A stretch of 64,000 bases of DNA, from contig NZ_CP058348.1 in the NCBI RefSeq assembly GCF_013752535.1, positions 372,001-436,000 of the forward strand. Direction: 5' to 3'. Source of the DNA: Bdellovibrio sp. KM01 (GTDB lineage Bacteria > Bdellovibrionota > Bdellovibrionia > Bdellovibrionales > Bdellovibrionaceae). The notes beneath the pieces are model-generated. The model made no database searches. It was not told the DNA's origin and worked only from the letters and a program-made list of their open reading frames with translations. Positions within the stretch are counted from its first letter, which is position 1. Each line of letters opens with the position of its first letter. Made by a program: the position numbers and the translations under genes. Shown here one piece after another: positions 32,138 through 41,350 of the stretch.

Positions 32138-33232
32138 ATGAAAAAACTTTTAGTATTAGCAGCGACTTTTGCAGCTAGCTCGGCTTTCGCAGGTGTTAAA
32201 TTGGAAGTACGTTCTGACTACGTTAACACGGCAGACTACTCTGCAGCTAACGGAGCAAACGTAGCTGGTTCTTCTTTGTTCACTCCGAATGTAGCTCGTC
32301 TTTACTTGAACGGTAACGTTGGTGAAGCAGTTGTTGAATCTGCTTGGAACTTGCGTTCTTTCGAAGCGTTCGTAGATTCTACTGGCGACCTTCATAAAAA
32401 CATGACTGTTGATAAATTCGTTGACCACCTTTGGGCTGGTAAAGGAATGGGCGCATGGATGTTCAAAGCTGGTAAGCTTGAAGTGAACACTGGTGGTTTC
32501 GAGCGTCAAAAAACTCTACACGGTGACACTTACCTTACTTCTATGGCGAACAGCGGCGTTGGTGCTAACTCAACTGCAACTTCTTCTGACGTAGCTCTTA
32601 TCGCTAACCCAGAAAACTCTTCTGGTATCTCTGCTGGTTACACAATCACTGAGAACCATAAGTTGGAAGCTCAAGTAACTAACCAAACTAACACAACTAC
32701 TGTTGATGGCGGCGTTCGTTCTACTGATAAACGTCACAACATGGGCTTGAACTACCTTGGTTCTTTCATCGACAAAATGTTGGTTCTTAACTTGAACTAC
32801 ACTTCTGGCGCTGGCGATGTAGTTGGTACTGGTCATGAGCAAAGCTTCACAGCTGCATCTCTTCGTGTAGCTCCAATGGCTGATTTGACTATCGACCTTG
32901 AGTACTTCGGTAACGTAGACAAAGCTACTACGACTGCAACTACTATCGAAAGAAAAACGAACTCAACTATCGTTGAAGCTCGTTACAACATCAACGGTTG
33001 GATCCCAGTTCTTAAGTACGAAATGTCTGAAAACAAATCAGACACTGCTTCTGAGCAATTCAAACGCGATGCTTTCGCAGTTGCTCTTGAGTACGTACCT
33101 AAAGCTGACGAAGCTTTCCGTTACCACGTAGCTTACACGTCTATCAAAGACAAAGATTTCTCAACTGCTGGTGATTCTACTAAAAACGTGATCACTGTTG
33201 GTTTCAAATACACTGGCGACATGGCTAAGTAA
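32138..33232 (+). CDS. Major porin-like outer-membrane protein
   Basis: The 364-aa protein has a signal peptide (MKKLLVLAATFAASSAFA) and strand-turn repeats throughout the mature barrel (AKLEVNTGG, NLNYTSGAGD, LEYFGNVDK, RYHVAYTSI). Codon use is strongly biased to GCT, GGT, ACT, GTA and CTT, the sign of very high expression. It resembles the 47767 protein in size, start and last segment (both contain FRYHVAYS/T before a final strand), so the two are probably paralogues. GGATG precedes the ATG as ribosome binding site, and a strong terminator follows. It is probably a general diffusion channel for small solutes. Confidence 0.8.
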   Translation: MKKLLVLAATFAASSAFAGVKLEVRSDYVNTADYSAANGANVAGSSLFTPNVARLYLNGNVGEAVVESAWNLRSFEAFVDSTGDLHKNMTVDKFVDHLWAGKGMGAWMFKAGKLEVNTGGFERQKTLHGDTYLTSMANSGVGANSTATSSDVALIANPENSSGISAGYTITENHKLEAQVTNQTNTTTVDGGVRSTDKRHNMGLNYLGSFIDKMLVLNLNYTSGAGDVVGTGHEQSFTAASLRVAPMADLTIDLEYFGNVDKATTTATTIERKTNSTIVEARYNINGWIPVLKYEMSENKSDTASEQFKRDAFAVALEYVPKADEAFRYHVAYTSIKDKDFSTAGDSTKNVITVGFKYTGDMAK

Positions 33233-33256
33233 TTTGATTCTCACAAGCTGAGATAA

Positions 33257-33288
33257 AAAAAGCCCAGGGCAACCTGGGCTTTTTTGCG
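33257..33288 (+). terminator. Intrinsic terminator of the 32138 porin
   Basis: AAAAAAGCCCAGG and CCTGGGCTTTTTT arms with a GCAA tetraloop. Very strong, 25 nt after the stop. The A-rich flank also suits the convergent gene at 33310. Confidence 0.93.
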
Positions 33289-33309
33289 TTTAGAATATGG
33301 AAAAACCGA

Positions 33310-33744
33310 TTACTTGGATTTTGGCAAAGACTTGATGCTGGCATCCAAGATACTGGAAACATCTTTTGCATGCTTCATGTCAAACTTATTTTGAAGCGAA
33401 GTGTAGTCTGCTTCTGCAGCAAACAACGCCTGGCCACGGCTTACAGTTTGGTTGCCAACTTTTACTTCATCCAAGAATTTGGATTTTTCAGCCAGAACCA
33501 TAATTTTTTCTCTGATTTCGCCAAGCTTTTCAGCTTTTGCCATTTCGGCTTCAGCAGTTTGTATTTTGCTGATTTGGTTCTCAATCATCGCATCGTTCGT
33601 AAGCATTTCATCGGAACTCATGATGGAATCTTCCTCAGAAGCTTCGGTTTTAGTACGTTGATTTTCGTCATAAGCTGATGCCATCGCTTTAACTGAACCC
33701 AGCACCATGATGATCGCCATCGCAAGCATTACTCTCTTTTTCAT
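33310..33744 (-). CDS. Small exported helical protein
   Basis: A 144-aa product with signal peptide (MKKRVMLAMAIIMVLGSVKA, cleavage near MAS). The mature chain is highly charged and helical, with coiled-coil-like stretches (NQISKIQTAEAEMAKAEKL and EIREKIMVLAEKSKFLDEV). No cysteine and no membrane span are present, which suggests a soluble periplasmic protein. It begins about 20 nt before the convergent porin terminator and shares no operon. No family was recognised. Confidence 0.55.
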   Translation of the reverse strand: MKKRVMLAMAIIMVLGSVKAMASAYDENQRTKTEASEEDSIMSSDEMLTNDAMIENQISKIQTAEAEMAKAEKLGEIREKIMVLAEKSKFLDEVKVGNQTVSRGQALFAAEADYTSLQNKFDMKHAKDVSSILDASIKSLPKSK

Positions 33745-33841
33745 AGATCTCTCCCTTTAGTTAAAAGAATCCACCTTTATCTGTGCGAGGGCTGTGCCTG
33801 GGTCTTAAGGAATAGGGGAGATTTGAAGGCGAAAAAGTTAA

Positions 33842-33866
33842 ACAGGAGCCGTTAAATGGCTCCTGT
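33842..33866 (-). terminator. Probable terminator of the chemoreceptor gene
   Basis: Nine-bp perfect stem: ACAGGAGCC (33842-33850), loop GTTAAAT, GGCTCCTGT (33858-33866). Minus-strand reading continues TTTAACTTTTT. Two more small hairpins (33867-33880, 33881-33893) lie between it and the stop codon. Confidence 0.6.
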
Positions 33867-33900
33867 ACTAAGCAGTACTGTCTCATAGTGAGATTAAGAA

Positions 33901-35415
33901 TTACCCTGCTTTTTCAAACATTTCGGTGCGTTTCAAGGGAGCGGTTTTTCGCGAAAGTTGAGGCACAGATATTTCGTTTTGTTCGGTATGGCTTTGGCCA
34001 CGAATCGCGTGGGCGAGTTCCTGAATGACACTACCTAAACTTTCCGCTTGAGCGGCTAGCTCTTCTGATGAGGCAGCGGCCTCTTCGGACGATGCCGCAT
34101 TGATTTGAGTTGTTTGATCCAATTGATTTAGGGCTTTGCTGATTTGCTCAATACCATTTGATTGTTCCATACTTGCTGAAGAAATTTCCTGGTTTAGCGC
34201 AGATACCTTTGTCACAGAGTTCAAAATTTCGGCTAAGACCGCCGCACTTTTTTGTGCTTGTCCACTGCCCGTATCGATTCGTGTGACGCTGGAGCGGATT
34301 AATTCGCCAATGTCTTTGGCCGCTGCGGAACTTCGTTGCGAAAGCGCACGTACAGCCTCTGCAACGACCGCAAAGCCTTTGCCTTGCTCTCCCGCTCGGG
34401 CGGCTTCAACCGCCGCATTAAGGGCCAACAGGTTCGTTTGAAAGGCAATATCATCGATGACCGCGATGATGTCGTTAATCTTTTTAGAATCAGCAGCGAT
34501 ATCCGTCATCGATTGAGAAAGTGCGTTCATCTCGACTTCGCCACGTTTTGCTATTTCGCTGGTATCGCTGGATAGTTTTGCTGCCGCAGCTGCATTTTCG
34601 GAATTAATTTTAACCATCGATGATAGTTCTTCGATGGTGGCAACAGATTCCTCTAAAGAGGCGGCCTGTTCCGTAGTTGCTTCGGACAGTTCTGTCGCCG
34701 CTGTAGCAATTTGATCGGACGCAGAAGAAACCTCTCGGGAAGAAAGAGTGAGGTTGCTAATCACGCCATTGACCGACTTACTCAGTTTATATAAGACGAT
34801 CCCCGCAATACCGCCGCCAATGATCATTGAAAGGGCGGTCGCCAAAAGCATCATAAGGCGAGCTTCATTGTACTGCTCAGACATATGAATAACTTCTTCC
34901 TGCATCTTTTTTTCATTGCGGTCTACTGTTGAATCAATAATAGCTTCTCCATTCAGACGAAGCTCCCTATTGGTGACCGTGCTGATCTTGGATGCCTGGT
35001 CCTTATTGCCGGCTTGCACATGCTTGCGCAGTTCGTGAGAGTTTTCCCACCAGGTACCATAGACGGCTTTGAATTTTGTAAGTTCTTCTTTTCCTACTTC
35101 AGTTGAAATCGCAATCAGATCGTCGATTTTTTTTAAAAGTTCGTCGTGACGTTTATTCATTCTCTCTTCAATAATTGTCACGTCATTTTTGTCGTCCACG
35201 AGAATATAATTTTTTTCATTGATCAACTGAATATAAAACAACCCGCGGATATCTTTGATTAAAGAGACGCGGGCACTTTTTTCGTGAACCAATTTGTGAA
35301 TTGCGTCGTTCATGCTTCCCAATCTGGATAATCCGATCCCAGTGATAGAAAGTGAACCTGCAAGTAAGATTCCCATGACGAAAATCATTTTAAAATTAAG
35401 ACTTCTGTTTTTCAT
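33901..35415 (-). CDS. Methyl-accepting chemotaxis protein
   Basis: The 504-aa receptor senses signals and controls CheA. The ATG at 35415 with GGAG nine bases upstream is preferred to ATGs at 35430 and 35442. TM1 lies at about residues 9-28 and TM2 at about 182-205. Between them is a four-helix-bundle-type sensor ([21 protein letters not shown]). The cytoplasmic hairpin has the conserved tip ([23 protein letters not shown], then [16 protein letters not shown]). A HAMP domain is short or absent. There is no C-terminal CheR-tethering pentapeptide. No che gene is nearby. The ligand is unknown. Confidence 0.95.
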   Translation of the reverse strand: MKNRSLNFKMIFVMGILLAGSLSITGIGLSRLGSMNDAIHKLVHEKSARVSLIKDIRGLFYIQLINEKNYILVDDKNDVTIIEERMNKRHDELLKKIDDLIAISTEVGKEELTKFKAVYGTWWENSHELRKHVQAGNKDQASKISTVTNRELRLNGEAIIDSTVDRNEKKMQEEVIHMSEQYNEARLMMLLATALSMIIGGGIAGIVLYKLSKSVNGVISNLTLSSREVSSASDQIATAATELSEATTEQAASLEESVATIEELSSMVKINSENAAAAAKLSSDTSEIAKRGEVEMNALSQSMTDIAADSKKINDIIAVIDDIAFQTNLLALNAAVEAARAGEQGKGFAVVAEAVRALSQRSSAAAKDIGELIRSSVTRIDTGSGQAQKSAAVLAEILNSVTKVSALNQEISSASMEQSNGIEQISKALNQLDQTTQINAASSEEAAASSEELAAQAESLGSVIQELAHAIRGQSHTEQNEISVPQLSRKTAPLKRTEMFEKAG

Positions 35416-35603
35416 TCTAAATTTCTCCATTGGAGTTCTCATCGGAAATGTTCAATTTAGAATAAATTAAATTTAGATTACAAAGTTCGGATATGACCTC
35501 TCAGGCAATCAAGTTTTCTTGATGTCAGAGAAAATCAACATTTGTTAAAGCTGTTCGTCGTGAAGATACTGCTAAGTTATCCACGCCCGTTGGAGAGAAT
35601 GTG

Positions 35604-35630
35604 AAAAAAAAGGCCGCTTTTGGAGCGGCC
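35604..35630 (-). terminator. Terminator of the nuclease/nucleoside-importer operon
   Basis: GGCCGCT and AGCGGCC arms, loop of five, and eight T in minus-strand reading, just past the stop of the S1/P1 gene. It ends the five-gene run that begins at 41089. Confidence 0.92.
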
Positions 35631-35639
35631 TAAATCTAT

Positions 35640-36713
35640 TTATTTTTTGTCAGTCTTAGAGTCTGGTGTGGCTGAGTAGTAGTCAGGCATTACGAAATCC
35701 ACAGTGAATGGATATTTATAAGACTTGTAAGCACCAATCTTAGGGCTTCCAGCTTTCACATAAGCCTCATCCCAAAGAGCAGCGAGTAACAATGCTCCGC
35801 GAGCCATATCATTCACGATCACTGGTTTCATTTTTTTGAAAGCAACAGCTGCCGGTTTTCTTTCAGCTTTCGTTTTGATTTCCATGCCGTGTTCTTTCTT
35901 TAGTTCCGACGGCTTAGTAACTGGATCCATCTTAAGAATCTTTGGAATTTCTGTATTGGAGATCACAGAAAGAGACTTCATTTTTTCGATCACGGTCGCA
36001 GGCTTCAAGAACGGCGCATTTTTAATCGTGCGCGCTTGTTTTAATACTAACCAGTCAAGGTCGCCATCAAACTCTCCGACTACAGCGTCTTCGAAGTAGG
36101 CGTGGATGCCACCGTGACCTGCTGCCCAACCATCATAGTCAGCAGTCGTGTGGAATGGCTGAGAGATGTCGCCAACGAAGTGACCCATCAAACCCATGTC
36201 CACAGCCATTTGATAAGCCAGCTTGTTGAATGGCAGGTTTTCGTCCTGTTCTTCTTTAAAATTTGTTGGAGCTTTCGCCGCCGCGAATTCAGGTTTCAAA
36301 GCAGCGATGCGATTAACGAATTGATCCGCTCTCCACCAAGCAGAACCAAATTCAGTGGGAATGTCTTTGATGGTCGTTCCATCGTTTTTGAATTTGTTTT
36401 CTTTGCCCGTGAAGTCCGTCATGATTTTTTTATAATCAGTCGAGATGTCGGAAACTTTAAGACCGATAACTTCGATATCGATAAAGTGAGCAGGGTTACC
36501 GTGTTTAGCAGCGTCGCCACCCAGGCTTTTCCAATAGAAGTCCGGGATGTTACACAAATGGCCCATCATTTGAGGTTTGTTGCGCAAGTATTCTTTCAAA
36601 CCTTCTTCTTTAACCAGGAAAACAGCAGCACGGCAGATTGCATCGTGACCACGGCCTCCCCAAGCAAAAGCTGAAGAAGATACCAACAGCAGGGGCAAAA
36701 TAATTTTAAACAT
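35640..36713 (-). CDS. Exported S1/P1-family nuclease
   Basis: These tri-zinc enzymes cut single-stranded DNA and RNA to 5'-nucleotides and also act as 3'-nucleotidases. The 357-aa precursor has a signal peptide (MFKIILPLLLVSSSAFA) that would leave W18 as the new N-terminus, which must be a Zn ligand in this family (WGGRGH, H23). Further ligands lie in HFIDIE (about residue 77) and the MGHFVGDISQPFHT stretch, then HGGIHAYFED. All key motifs are intact. AAGGAG is eight bases before the ATG. It is 14 nt after a nucleoside-type ABC permease gene, implying that it supplies nucleosides for import. Confidence 0.92.
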   Translation of the reverse strand: MFKIILPLLLVSSSAFAWGGRGHDAICRAAVFLVKEEGLKEYLRNKPQMMGHLCNIPDFYWKSLGGDAAKHGNPAHFIDIEVIGLKVSDISTDYKKIMTDFTGKENKFKNDGTTIKDIPTEFGSAWWRADQFVNRIAALKPEFAAAKAPTNFKEEQDENLPFNKLAYQMAVDMGLMGHFVGDISQPFHTTADYDGWAAGHGGIHAYFEDAVVGEFDGDLDWLVLKQARTIKNAPFLKPATVIEKMKSLSVISNTEIPKILKMDPVTKPSELKKEHGMEIKTKAERKPAAVAFKKMKPVIVNDMARGALLLAALWDEAYVKAGSPKIGAYKSYKYPFTVDFVMPDYYSATPDSKTDKK

Positions 36714-36727
36714 GATGAACTCCTTCT

Positions 36728-37603
36728 TTACAATTCGCGGCCTAAGGCTTTAGGAGGACGGCTGGCGCCGATGAATCCCGCCAAGGCAATGATCGTAACG
36801 ATGTATGGTAAAATTTGAATAAATTGAACGGGGATAGTCACGCCGCCGATTTGCACACCCTGCAAGCGGATTTGAACCGCATCTGCAAAGGCAAACAACA
36901 AGCAGGCAAAGAATGCTGGCAACGGTTTCCATTTACCAAAAATCAAAGCAGCCAACGCCATAAAGCCGCGACCACCAGACATCATCGGAGAATAAGAAGA
37001 AGCCAGGAACAAGGAAAGACTTGCTCCACCCCAAGCTGCAAAAGCACCACTTAAAGAAACCGCAGCCCAGCGGACTTTGCGAACGCTGATGCCCGCAGCT
37101 AGCAAAGCCTCTGGATTTTCACCTGCAAACAACAGCCACAAACCCGAGCGGGATTTTTTAAGCCAGAAAGTCAGCAAGGCCACCAACACGAATGCGAAAA
37201 TCAATGGTTCATAAGCAAAGCGGAATTCTGCTGGCAATGGAGGAGTGGAGCCTGTGGAGTTAAACAGAATCTTTGTAGCAAAAGGAATCACTCCCATCAC
37301 CAAAAGATTAAATGCCATGCCGGTTACGATTTGATCGGCACCCAATTCAATAACAAACAATGCGTAAAGTGCCCCAATGATCAGACCTGCAACTAAAGCG
37401 GCACCCCAGCCAAGCCACGCCGACGAAGAATAAACTGCGACTACAGATCCCGCGAAAGCGCCCACCAGCATAAAGCTTTCAAGGGCCACATTCACGACAC
37501 CCGAGCGTTCGCTCATCATACCGCCCATGGAGGCGAAAATTAACGGAGTCGCCAAACGCAAAGTCGCAAGAGCCAAAGCGAAGATTACGAAAAAGAATTC
37601 CAT
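36728..37603 (-). CDS. ABC transporter inner-membrane permease, nucleoside type
   Basis: The 291-aa protein has about eight membrane spans and belongs to the BPD_transp_2 permease family (NupQ/BmpD-system-like). Conserved features are the GGMMSERSGVVNVALESFMLVGAF start and GFIGASRPP end. The ATG overlaps the stop of the preceding permease by one base (TGATG), a sign of tight translation coupling. It forms the heterodimeric channel with the 37603 protein and is powered by the ATPase at 38631. The substrate is inferred from the BMP binding protein to be nucleosides. Confidence 0.9.
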   Translation of the reverse strand: MEFFFVIFALALATLRLATPLIFASMGGMMSERSGVVNVALESFMLVGAFAGSVVAVYSSSAWLGWGAALVAGLIIGALYALFVIELGADQIVTGMAFNLLVMGVIPFATKILFNSTGSTPPLPAEFRFAYEPLIFAFVLVALLTFWLKKSRSGLWLLFAGENPEALLAAGISVRKVRWAAVSLSGAFAAWGGASLSLFLASSYSPMMSGGRGFMALAALIFGKWKPLPAFFACLLFAFADAVQIRLQGVQIGGVTIPVQFIQILPYIVTIIALAGFIGASRPPKALGREL

Positions 37604-38634
37604 CAGTCTTTCTTCCTTTTGCGACGAACGCGATATTCCCAGTAAGCACTCGCAGCCACACCAAGAATGATAAACGCCTGAATGATACGAGAGAAGTCAC
37701 GAGTGATAGTTGAGGTTTCCAAATCTAAATCCGAAGCACCTTTGTGAAGAGCGCCCATCAAGAAACCAGCAGCGATAATTCCCAAAGGATTGTTTGCCGC
37801 CAGTAATGCCACGGCGATACCGATGAAACCATAGTCGGGAGAGAAGCCCACGCGGTATTGACCCGCACTGCCGATGACTTCAGACAAAGCCACGCACCCC
37901 GCGCAAGCGCCAGCCAAAGCCATCGCAATAATTTGAATACGTTTGGCAGAAATACCAGAACGTTGAGCCGCTTCGGGATTCGAACCCACCGCCCGCAACT
38001 CGAAGCCCCATGTGGTTTTCCAAAGGAATATCCACATCAAAACCGCAAGAATAATCGCAAACACCAAGGAAGCATTCACAGGAGTGTCAGGGAAGAAGCG
38101 AGCAATCAAATCATAGTCTTTAAACATATAGTTCGCAGACACCATCGCCGTTTCAGGATTTTGTGAATTCGGATTTGGAATAACTTTAAGAGCAAACCAG
38201 CTGGCAAGGCCAGCTGCGATAAAGTTCATCATGATCGTGATGATAACTTCATGGCTTCCACGCAAAGCCTTCAACAAACCTACAATCCAACCCCAGAAAG
38301 CTCCGACAGCCAAGGCCCCCAAGAAAGCGACAAGGGGAGCCAAGGGGAAAGGAACATTCGGAAAGAACACACCAATGGCAGCGGCTGTGACGGCGGCCAT
38401 CGTCAGCTGACCTTCAGCCCCGATATTAAACATGCCTGCATGAAAACCAATCGCCACGGATAAACCGCAAAAGATCATCGGAGTTGCGTAAGATAGAGTC
38501 ATGCCTAGGTCATAAGTTGAACCAAAGGCGCTCCTTAAAAGAATCATAAAAATATTCAGCGGATTTTCACCCGCCAAGAATGTCAGTGAAAGGGCCGCGA
38601 CCAAACCAATGGCGAAACCTAGCAAGCGTCTCAA
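37603..38634 (-). CDS. ABC transporter inner-membrane permease, nucleoside type (second subunit)
   Basis: The 343-aa protein has about nine membrane segments. Conserved stretches typical of BPD_transp_2 permeases are present, such as FNIGAEGQLTMAAVTAA (near residue 70), FELRAVGSNPEAAQRSGIS (EAA-like coupling loop) and GFIGIAVALLAANNPLG. The start is TTG at 38634, overlapping the ATPase stop by four bases, with GGGAGGTGG as ribosome binding site just before. It pairs with the 36728 permease. Confidence 0.9.
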   Translation of the reverse strand: MRRLLGFAIGLVAALSLTFLAGENPLNIFMILLRSAFGSTYDLGMTLSYATPMIFCGLSVAIGFHAGMFNIGAEGQLTMAAVTAAAIGVFFPNVPFPLAPLVAFLGALAVGAFWGWIVGLLKALRGSHEVIITIMMNFIAAGLASWFALKVIPNPNSQNPETAMVSANYMFKDYDLIARFFPDTPVNASLVFAIILAVLMWIFLWKTTWGFELRAVGSNPEAAQRSGISAKRIQIIAMALAGACAGCVALSEVIGSAGQYRVGFSPDYGFIGIAVALLAANNPLGIIAAGFLMGALHKGASDLDLETSTITRDFSRIIQAFIILGVAASAYWEYRVRRKRKKD

Positions 38635-40106
38635 TGGCCACCTCCCATCGCCGCACCAATTTTGATCTCATCAAATTCCTGACGAGTGAATTCAGCGACA
38701 AAGTGACCTTTATAAAGAACTAAAATACGATCAGACAAAGCCATCAATTCATCCAACTCGGAAGAAATCAGTAAAACACCCGCACCCGCATCACGGGCAG
38801 CACGAATTTCATTGTGAATAAATTCAATCGCGCCAATATCCACGCCGCGAGTCGGTTGGGCAGCTATAACAGCTTGTGGTTGTTGTAACAAAGCCCTGGC
38901 CACAACCAGCTTTTGCTGGTTACCGCCCGAGAAACTTGCAAACGTCAGGTTTTCGTTGCGAGGGCGAACATCATATTGTTCCATTGCTTTGCGCGTGGCC
39001 TGGATGACGTCATTCATTTTCAGGAAAATACCGCGCGCAAACTTTGCTGAGCGATGTTGACCCAAAAGATAGTTTTCATAAGCCGGGCGAGTTGGCAAAA
39101 CCCCAAAACGTAAACGGTCTTCGGGAAAGGACCCCACTTGCCCGTGAGTTACGATTTTCCCGGATAAGTGCTTTTTGGAGAAAGTGTGCTTGTCCAGCAA
39201 GGCACGAATCAAAATATCCTGGCCGTTGCCTTCCACTCCCGCGATACCCACGACTTCGCGTGTGTGCACAGTCAAATTCAGGTTTTCAATGGAATGATTT
39301 CCCAAAGTCGCAGAAAGATTCTGAATCTCAATCACAGGTTTTGGATCGATCGTCGTATTGCGCTCGTGAGGGTTTTGCAGGCGTCGACCGACCATCATCT
39401 CCGCGAGCTCGGGAATGGATGTTTCAGAAGTTTTACGGCAGCCAATAACCTTACCTGCACGAAACACAGTTACTTCATCGGTCAAGGCCATCACTTCTTT
39501 CAGCTTATGAGTGATGATAAGGATTGTTTTACCTTCGGCTTTTAACTGACGAAGATTTTTAAAGAAGTCTTGAACTTCTTGCGGAGTTAAAACCGCTGTC
39601 GGTTCATCCAAAATCAAGATTTCAGAATTTTGTGAAAGGATTTTTAGAATCTCGACACGTTGTTGAGCGCCGACAGAAAGATCTTCGACTTTTGCATGTA
39701 AATCCACTTCGAACCCATAGCGTTTCGCCACTTCGTTCAAATGTTTGATTTGTTCTGCACGGGGAAGAAGAGAAAACGGACCACCATCTTGCTGAAGAAG
39801 GATATTGTCCAAAGCCGTCAGTGGTTCAGCTAACATAAAGTGCTGGTGCACCATTCCGATTTTGGCTTTCATGGCATCGATCGAGGAAGTGAATTCTTGA
39901 GTGGTGCCATGAACCAGGAACTCTCCGCCAGATGGCGTGTAAAGTCCGAAAAGGATTTTCATGGCGGTGGATTTGCCGGCGCCGTTTTCGCCTACGATCC
40001 CGTGGATCGTGCCTGCTGTGACTTTGAAAGAGATATCTTCATTGGCGACGCAATCACCGAAAATTTTCGAGATACGTCGGAATTCAACAGCAGGGACTTG
40101 GTTCAT
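38631..40106 (-). CDS. ABC transporter ATPase with two nucleotide-binding domains, nucleoside type
   Basis: The 491-aa protein has two fused ATPase domains. The first has full Walker A (GENGAGKST, about residue 37), signature LSVGAQQR and Walker B (ILILDEPTA). The second has a degenerate Walker A (GVEGNGQD) but intact signature FSGGNQQK and Walker B-like AAQPTRG. This split of one strong and one weak site is usual in the YufO/NupO group. It sits between the binding protein (6 nt) and the permeases (4-nt overlap) in a single transcript. Confidence 0.93.
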   Translation of the reverse strand: MNQVPAVEFRRISKIFGDCVANEDISFKVTAGTIHGIVGENGAGKSTAMKILFGLYTPSGGEFLVHGTTQEFTSSIDAMKAKIGMVHQHFMLAEPLTALDNILLQQDGGPFSLLPRAEQIKHLNEVAKRYGFEVDLHAKVEDLSVGAQQRVEILKILSQNSEILILDEPTAVLTPQEVQDFFKNLRQLKAEGKTILIITHKLKEVMALTDEVTVFRAGKVIGCRKTSETSIPELAEMMVGRRLQNPHERNTTIDPKPVIEIQNLSATLGNHSIENLNLTVHTREVVGIAGVEGNGQDILIRALLDKHTFSKKHLSGKIVTHGQVGSFPEDRLRFGVLPTRPAYENYLLGQHRSAKFARGIFLKMNDVIQATRKAMEQYDVRPRNENLTFASFSGGNQQKLVVARALLQQPQAVIAAQPTRGVDIGAIEFIHNEIRAARDAGAGVLLISSELDELMALSDRILVLYKGHFVAEFTRQEFDEIKIGAAMGGGH

Positions 40107-40111
40107 CGTGC

Positions 40112-41089
40112 TTACTTCTTCTTATAGTAATCCGGAACTTGAATCTGGCCTGCGATGATTTTCTTTTTAATCTCGTCGACCTTTTTCTTCATTTCCGGGG
40201 TGATCAACTTTTCGTTATATTTATCCAGCGTGTAGTCCACACCGTTATTTTTCAATCCAAAGCGAGCAACCTCAGCTTTGAATTTACCATCTTTCGTTTC
40301 TTTGATGGTTTCGTATACAGCTACATCAACTGCCTTCAGCATGGAAGTTAGGATTGTGCCAGGTTTCATCCAGTTTTGATTCGAATCAACACCGATAGCG
40401 AATTTCTTTTTCTCCTCAGCAGCGTCAAACACACCAGAGTTCGAAGCACCAGCCGCAACGAAAATAACGTCCACACCTTTGCCGTACTGAGCAAGGGCCA
40501 ATTCTTTGGATTTGGCTGGATTGTTCCAAGCCTCACCCGTGACGCCCACATAGTTTTCAGAAATCTTGATTTTTGGATCAACGTATTTTGCGCCAGCATC
40601 GTAACCCATTGCGAATCTGCGGATCAAAGGGATGTCCATGCCACCCACGAAACCAACGGAGTGAGTTTTGGAAGCCATCGCTGCTAAAGCACCAACCAGA
40701 AAAGAACCTTCGTGCTCTTCAAACATCAAAGAGCGAACGTTCGCTGCGGTCACTTCACCATCAACGATAGCGAACTTTACTTTTGGAAATTGAGCTGCAA
40801 CTTTTTTAACGGCATCAGTTTGTGCAAAGCCAACACCGATAACCAAGTCATAGTTTTTACGAGCAAAATTACGATGCAAATTTTCAATCGCATTCGTGTC
40901 AGTTGCTTCAACGTATTTCAATTCGATTTGTAGGTCTTTTTCTGCTTTTGTCGCGCCAGCGTAGGCTGCAGAGTTGAAAGATTTGTCGTCCTTACCACCT
41001 TTATCAAGGACAAGACCGACTTTAATATTTGCGAAAGTTGTGGTGCTGATTGACAGAAGAAACAGTGTAACGAAAAACTTTTTTGTCAT
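40112..41089 (-). CDS. BMP-family substrate-binding protein of a nucleoside ABC importer
   Basis: The 325-aa protein captures the solute in the periplasm. The family start KVGLVLDKGGKDDKSFNSAAYAG (about residues 23-45) and VGVGFAQTDAVK are visible. The signal peptide ends in TTTFA with no lipobox cysteine, so it is soluble rather than a lipoprotein, unlike many Gram-positive relatives. Purine nucleosides are the best guess for the ligand from family precedent (BmpA, RnsB, NupN). It is the first gene of the operon, and the 41090-41350 gap carries its promoter, divergent from a Crp/Fnr regulator gene. Confidence 0.92.
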   Translation of the reverse strand: MTKKFFVTLFLLSISTTTFANIKVGLVLDKGGKDDKSFNSAAYAGATKAEKDLQIELKYVEATDTNAIENLHRNFARKNYDLVIGVGFAQTDAVKKVAAQFPKVKFAIVDGEVTAANVRSLMFEEHEGSFLVGALAAMASKTHSVGFVGGMDIPLIRRFAMGYDAGAKYVDPKIKISENYVGVTGEAWNNPAKSKELALAQYGKGVDVIFVAAGASNSGVFDAAEEKKKFAIGVDSNQNWMKPGTILTSMLKAVDVAVYETIKETKDGKFKAEVARFGLKNNGVDYTLDKYNEKLITPEMKKKVDEIKKKIIAGQIQVPDYYKKK

Positions 41090-41350
41090 TTGATGATTCC
41101 TTCACACGCGCTAAATTTCTGCGTCTGCGCATTTAATAAGCGTTTGATTTCACAAATTTTTTAAGATTTTTTGTCGGGGTGAAATTACGAGGCTCTACTT
41201 TATGAGTCAAGGCAAATCATTTCAATCGCCTAATGGTCAACTCTTACAAGTCGGTTATGTCTTAATTTCAATTAGGCACTTGTTTTATACCAGATTAGGA
41301 TGGCCTAAACGTTAACCAACAACTCAGATAACGCACGGAGGACTAAGAGC

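Noticed and set aside
33867-33893. Two small hairpins after the chemoreceptor stop as part of a repeat array
   Set aside because: GTACT/AGTAC and TCTCA/TGAGA stems are only 5 bp each and have unrelated sequences, so no repeat is supported.
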